Notes under the pieces: generated by a model | Database searches by the model: none | What the model saw: the letters and a program-made list of their open reading frames with translations, nothing else | Told to the model about the DNA's origin: nothing | In this document: positions 60,335 to 64,000 of the stretch, piece by piece | How positions within the stretch are numbered: position 1 is the first letter of the stretch | Layout: each line of letters begins with the position of its first letter | Made by a program: the position numbers and the translations under genes | Assembly: GCA_015482705.2 (NCBI GenBank) | Contig: JADMLA020000040.1 | Location: 247,803 to 311,802 of the forward strand | Length of the DNA: 64,000 nt | Direction: 5' to 3' | Source: Prosthecochloris sp. | GTDB taxonomy: Bacteria; Bacteroidota; Chlorobiia; Chlorobiales; Chlorobiaceae

Positions 60335-61342
60335 ATGGGCGATAAAAGCAAAATCGAATGGTGCGAAGCCACCTGGAACCCGATAATCGGGTGCAGTAAG
60401 GTCAGTTCGGGGTGTGATAACTGCTACGCTGAACGCATGGCGGGCAGGTTTTGCCAGACGGGAGGGTATTACAACGGTGTTGTTATTCCGACACGTGTCC
60501 TGTCCCAAAAGTATATGTGGACAGGCAAGACCGAATTCAAAGCTCACAAGCTTTATGAGCCTTTGCATTGGCGAAAGCCTCGGACGGTTTTCGTTTGCAG
60601 CATGGGGGATTTGTTCCACGAATCTGTTCGACGAGTTTTACGGACTGATAAGGTGATGTCGGTAATCGCTATGGCGGAACAACACCGGTTTATGATTCTC
60701 ACAAAGAGACCGAAAAGGATGCTTGAGTACTTTGAGTACAGCAACCTTCCAGCCTATATCATGACACAACTTGACATGTGGCATGAGCATGATCCAAAGC
60801 ATGACGATTTGGCAATTGAGGCAGCCGCCAAGATTGGCTGTTATAACAATTGGCCACTTGATAACCTCGCCATCGGCGTGTCGGTTGAGGATCAGCAGAC
60901 CGCCGATGAGCGCATTCCGATATTGTTGCAAACACCAGCAGCTCGCAGATTTGTGAGTTACGAACCTGCACTTGGGCCGGTTGATTTCAGCAGATGGTTG
61001 AATGCGGGTATCGACCTCGTAATCATGGGGGGCGAGTCCGGCCCGAGCGCTCGGCCAATGCATCCTGAATGGGCGCGGTCGGTCCGGGATCAGTGCGAAG
61101 CGGCAGGAGTGCCGTTCCACTTTAAGCAATGGGGAGAGTGGCACCCGGAACCCCTTGGTTTTTCAGAACAGCGCCAGGCAGAGCTAAAACATCTTTGTTG
61201 GGTTACGCCTGACGGCAGGTTTAGTGATGTCGGTATAGGAAGAAAGGAAGATGATTCGCTCTTGATGTTTCGCGTCAGCAAGAAACGAGCAGGTCGTCTC
61301 CTCGACGGGCAAGAGCATAACGGTCAAATAAGGTGGAGGTGA
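60335..61342 (+). CDS. Phage Gp37/Gp68 (DUF5131) radical-SAM-like protein
   Basis: 335 residues from ATG 60335; upstream frame extension lacks protein character. The N-terminus IEWCEATWNPIIGCSKVSSGCDNCYAERMA carries Cys20, Cys27 and Cys30, a three-cysteine set suited to a radical SAM Fe-S cluster, and GESGPSARPMHPEWARSVRDQC marks the C-terminal part. The family is common in phages and islands; its chemistry is not established. Confidence 0.85.
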   Translation: MGDKSKIEWCEATWNPIIGCSKVSSGCDNCYAERMAGRFCQTGGYYNGVVIPTRVLSQKYMWTGKTEFKAHKLYEPLHWRKPRTVFVCSMGDLFHESVRRVLRTDKVMSVIAMAEQHRFMILTKRPKRMLEYFEYSNLPAYIMTQLDMWHEHDPKHDDLAIEAAAKIGCYNNWPLDNLAIGVSVEDQQTADERIPILLQTPAARRFVSYEPALGPVDFSRWLNAGIDLVIMGGESGPSARPMHPEWARSVRDQCEAAGVPFHFKQWGEWHPEPLGFSEQRQAELKHLCWVTPDGRFSDVGIGRKEDDSLLMFRVSKKRAGRLLDGQEHNGQIRWR

Positions 61343-61346
61343 TAGC

Positions 61347-61538
61347 ATGAAACCCGACAGCTACTACTACCGCCGTCAAGCCCGGATCGTCTACCAACAG
61401 CCGGTTGGTAAGCCCTTCGCCGAAGCGGAACTCGGTATCTGGGCGGCCAGCTGTGAAGCAGCGGAACGGCTTGTGGTGGTACTGGAGCGGTTACGCATGG
61501 AGAATCTGGAGTTACAGCAGCAGTTAAATAAACGTTAA
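61347..61538 (+). CDS. Uncharacterised 63-residue helical protein
   Basis: Starts four bases after the preceding stop with GGAGGTGATAGC upstream as ribosome-binding site. Helical product ending VVLERLRMENLELQQQLNKR. Unknown role. Confidence 0.5.
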   Translation: MKPDSYYYRRQARIVYQQPVGKPFAEAELGIWAASCEAAERLVVVLERLRMENLELQQQLNKR

Positions 61539-61551
61539 ACCGGAGATAAAC

Positions 61552-62181
61552 ATGAGCGATCAAAAGCCGTACAACATTAAATCGATAGGGTTCAGTGGTG
61601 GCCTTGATCTTGTATTTGCCAGAGGATGGACAAATGAAGAGAAAATCACTGTAAACGGTGCAGAACTTGAATTATCAAATGAGTTTCATTTGACACTCGC
61701 AGGTGTGTTGGGTGCGCTTCCGAAATGCCTGGATTTACCACAAAAGTTCGCACATCGTGTAGAAAAAATAAACGGAGAAATAAAAGAGGTTTCGGCAAAA
61801 GACCGGAGTTTCTACGCGGAAAAGATAGTGTTCGGACATGATGATGGTGGCGAATTCGTACAGATAATGCTTGGTGTCGGCATTCACGGTTTTCCCGAAG
61901 CCAGCCAGGTCAAGCTACCGAAAGCATATCTCAGGCCCGGATCCGAACGCCAGATCAGCATGTTCCCGGCAGACCTTGAAAACCATCTCATCGAACTCAA
62001 ACGCCAGTGCAACGTCGTTGTTGAGGATTATATCAAGACGTTCGAAAAAGACATTCAGGCGTGGGAACTGAGAGATTTGGACCGAGGAGCACAAGAGGTT
62101 ATTGATGCGATGGACAGAAAGAAAGGGACAAAATTAGAGCACATATCAGGTGGTCGCAAAGTGGGAGAGGTCCAGCTTTGA
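61552..62181 (+). CDS. Uncharacterised 209-residue protein
   Basis: Mixed alpha/beta product with IKSIGFSGGLDLVFARGWTNEEKI near the start and a helical C-terminal half (HLIELKRQCNVVVEDYIKTFEKDIQAWELRDLDRGAQEVIDAMD). Good ribosome-binding site (CCGGAG). The end overlaps the nuclease gene (four bases), implying coupling. No family recognised. Confidence 0.55.
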   Translation: MSDQKPYNIKSIGFSGGLDLVFARGWTNEEKITVNGAELELSNEFHLTLAGVLGALPKCLDLPQKFAHRVEKINGEIKEVSAKDRSFYAEKIVFGHDDGGEFVQIMLGVGIHGFPEASQVKLPKAYLRPGSERQISMFPADLENHLIELKRQCNVVVEDYIKTFEKDIQAWELRDLDRGAQEVIDAMDRKKGTKLEHISGGRKVGEVQL

Positions 62182-62627
62182 CTACAACCGAGCAATATAT
62201 CAGGAGCAATCGCCAGCGCAGGAATGCGAAGACGGGAAATATCTCAGAAGAGCATGTTATTGCTCTTCTGCGCCGGCACGGGTATAAACGAGTAGAGGCA
62301 ATAGAACGGGCTTGGATAATAAAAAGAGCTGGTGGAAAAATCATATCCGCGATCCCGAAAAAGAAGGTCAGCGGTGATATAAAAGCGATGACTAAAGACG
62401 GCAAGATAGTACACGTCGAGGTCAAATGCAGGCAGGAGAAGTTGTTGTATTCGGATTTCGAGAAACATCAGGTTGAGGCATTGAGCGATGTTGTGAAGTA
62501 CAACGGAATTGCTTTCGCTGCTTGGTATCGAAACCCTTACGAAATAGTGCTGCTTCGTTGGCCGATCAAGGGGTTCGGGCCGAGAAAGTCTATAACGTGG
62601 GAGCAGGCAAAGCAATGGAGCATATAA
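62178..62627 (+). CDS. PD-(D/E)XK endonuclease, RecU/VRR-NUC-like
   Basis: 149 residues. The nuclease core reads VSGDIKAM (Asp 67) and IVHVEVKCRQ (Glu 81-x-Lys 83), with an upstream Glu in EEHVIALLRRHGY. The layout matches Holliday-junction or structure-specific nucleases of phages. It is followed after three bases by a methyltransferase gene, so a restriction role cannot be excluded. Confidence 0.72.
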   Translation: MTTTEQYIRSNRQRRNAKTGNISEEHVIALLRRHGYKRVEAIERAWIIKRAGGKIISAIPKKKVSGDIKAMTKDGKIVHVEVKCRQEKLLYSDFEKHQVEALSDVVKYNGIAFAAWYRNPYEIVLLRWPIKGFGPRKSITWEQAKQWSI

Positions 62628-62630
62628 GAC

Positions 62631-63908
62631 ATGAGCACGATCAACCTGCATAATGTGGACTGTCTCGAAGGGCTCCGGGATCTGCCGGATGAGTCCGTGC
62701 ATTGCTGTGTCACTTCTCCACCGTATTGGGGGCTCCGGGACTACAAGATAAAGCCTCAAGTATGGGACGATCCGGGGGATTGTGAGCATGAGTGGCATTC
62801 CGAACGGGTACAGGCCAGAACAGGAACCGGAGGGAACTGGCAGCAGGCTGCCAACGGGGTTGCTTTGCGGACGGGCAAAGATCAAACGAGGTTTAAAGGC
62901 AATTGTGCTGAAGCGAATAAATGCGAGACTGTAGAAATCGATACCGGTTTTTGCCGGAAATGCGGTGCATGGTTGGGTAGTCTCGGGCTGGAGCCGACCC
63001 CTGAACTGTACGTGAAACATATGGTCGACGTGTTCCGGGAAGTGCGGAGGGTACTGCGTGAAGATGGTACGCTATGGCTGAATTTGGGGGATAGTTACGG
63101 GAATACCATCGGAAAAGCTCGGCCGCGAAAAAACCCCAAAAGTATAAAACCAAAAGACTTAATCGGTGTGCCATGGTTGGTTGCCTTTGCGCTTAGGGCA
63201 GATGGATGGTATCTCAGGCAGGATATCATCTGGCACAAGCCAAACCCGATGCCGGAAAGCGTCAGGGATCGATGCACGAAGGCACATGAGTACGTTTTTC
63301 TTTTGAGCAAAAGCCGACAGTATTACTATGATGCAGCAGCGATCCGTGAACCTGCCAGCTATGGCGATAACGGCAGCAGCTTTGATGTAGGGAAAACAGC
63401 GGCTGCGAAGAATGAAGGTTTTCGCAAAAAGGTGCCTTCAAATTGGGATACAGAACCGGGTACACATCGTTCGTATCATCGAGACGGCCGGGCAAATAAG
63501 AAATCAGGGAACAAAGAAAGAAAGCCGGGATCTGCAAGAGGGTGCCCTGAAGGCACAGGATCGAACGTTTGTGGCAGCGTACCGTGGCAAGGCGATACAA
63601 GAAACAAACGCTCGGTATGGACCGTTTCTACAAAACCCTTCAAGGACGCGCATTTTGCCACCTTTCCTGAAGAATTGATAGAGCCATGCATTCTTGCAGG
63701 CTGTCCAGAAGGAGAGACGGTTCTCGACCCTTTTGCAGGAGCGGGGACAACCGGAGTTGTAGCTGCAAGAGGTTACAGGAACTTTATCGGGTTTGAGATA
63801 AACCCAGAGTACTGTGAAATGGCCCGGAAACGGATTGAGGCGATCACGAGGCAGGGCAGGCTATTTGAACCAGAAAACCTTTCACATGAGCAGACATGCA
63901 ACAGTTGA
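62631..63908 (+). CDS. Site-specific DNA amino-methyltransferase (beta class)
   Basis: 425 residues. The catalytic motif IV is near the N-terminus (TSPPYWGLRDY, residues 28-38) and the SAM-binding motif I near the C-terminus (DPFAGAGTTGVVAARG, about 366-381), the beta-class order. S-P-P-Y suggests N4-cytosine or N6-adenine methylation. A Cys/His-rich insert (DCEHEW, FCRKCGAWLGSLGLEP) looks like a zinc site found in phage enzymes. Its stop overlaps the next start by 13 bases. Confidence 0.92.
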   Translation: MSTINLHNVDCLEGLRDLPDESVHCCVTSPPYWGLRDYKIKPQVWDDPGDCEHEWHSERVQARTGTGGNWQQAANGVALRTGKDQTRFKGNCAEANKCETVEIDTGFCRKCGAWLGSLGLEPTPELYVKHMVDVFREVRRVLREDGTLWLNLGDSYGNTIGKARPRKNPKSIKPKDLIGVPWLVAFALRADGWYLRQDIIWHKPNPMPESVRDRCTKAHEYVFLLSKSRQYYYDAAAIREPASYGDNGSSFDVGKTAAAKNEGFRKKVPSNWDTEPGTHRSYHRDGRANKKSGNKERKPGSARGCPEGTGSNVCGSVPWQGDTRNKRSVWTVSTKPFKDAHFATFPEELIEPCILAGCPEGETVLDPFAGAGTTGVVAARGYRNFIGFEINPEYCEMARKRIEAITRQGRLFEPENLSHEQTCNS

Positions 63909-64000
63909 GACTTGACATAGACGATGAGATCATCGTCGATAACTTTGCCGGCGGAGGTGGCGCGTCATTGGGTATCGAAATGGCTCTTGGTCGACGGGTC
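63896..64000 (+). CDS. DNA C5-cytosine methyltransferase, N-terminus (cut by window edge)
   Basis: 35 codons visible: MQQLRLDIDDEIIVDNFAGGGGASLGIEMALGRRV. The FAGGGGASLG stretch is the SAM-binding motif I of phage-type C5-cytosine methyltransferases. It overlaps the end of the amino-methyltransferase gene, so both are translated from one message. The remainder is outside the window. Confidence 0.78.
   Translation, partial: MQQLRLDIDDEIIVDNFAGGGGASLGIEMALGRRV

Larger units (their letters stand above)
50734..64000. mobile_element. Integrative element at tRNA-Phe (prophage or phage-derived island), left end
   Basis: From the tRNA onward the gene style changes: an integrase close to the tRNA, many short genes of unknown function with overlapping starts and stops, an S24 repressor divergent from an AlpA-type gene, and phage-type DNA-processing and methyltransferase genes. 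The left attachment site should be the 3' part of tRNA-Phe; the right copy is outside the window. No virion genes are visible. Boundaries are inferred. Confidence 0.85.

Overview
The window looks like a chromosome segment of a green sulfur bacterium (Chlorobiaceae; Prosthecochloris or Chlorobium type), with a tRNA-Phe-linked integrative element filling its right end. The lineage call rests on a form IV RuBisCO-like protein gene sitting with a class II aldolase/short-chain dehydrogenase fusion and an LsrF-type aldolase, on a PorV-like outer membrane protein, and on low-complexity intergenic repeats of the kind common in this group. It is inference; no 16S gene is present.

Region 1 (1-20.9 kb) is housekeeping and envelope genes: an M16 zinc protease lipoprotein, uvrB, the bifunctional ppGpp enzyme, a frame-broken gene joining an adenylate-forming-enzyme C-terminus to an ATP-grasp region, an outer membrane barrel protein, a lemA/TPM/TPM cluster with a 51-residue cysteine protein, TPR and CARDB proteins, gcvT, ftsK, a NifU-like scaffold, mrp and der. 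Region 2 (21-25.4 kb) is the translation block rplM-rpsI-rpsB-tsf, a clear terminator, then pyrH and convergent recX. Region 3 (25.6-32.5 kb) holds the aldolase/SDR fusion, LsrF-like aldolase, RuBisCO-like protein and SDR in one orientation, then lptE and a second SDR. Region 4 (32.6-50.6 kb) is core again: murI, ychF, cmk, rpsA, era, rodA, mtaB, apt, nhaD, an HU-like gene, a short TauE/SafE permease, ftsH and gltX. Its gaps carry several families of dispersed repeats and hairpins.

Region 5 (50.7 kb to the end) begins at tRNA-Phe. It has a P4-type tyrosine integrase with candidate arm sites, small genes of unknown function, an S24 repressor divergent from an early-type operon with an AlpA-type regulator, a phage protein with distant RecT-like features, a Gp37/Gp68 (DUF5131) radical-SAM-like protein, a PD-(D/E)XK nuclease, an amino-methyltransferase, and the start of a C5-cytosine methyltransferase cut by the window edge. 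No capsid, portal, terminase or tail gene is seen, so the element could be a prophage whose structural genes lie outside the window, or a phage-derived island.

Start sites were re-chosen by eye where family N-termini or ribosome-binding sites argued for it. Motifs were read directly; family names come from recognition, not from a search.
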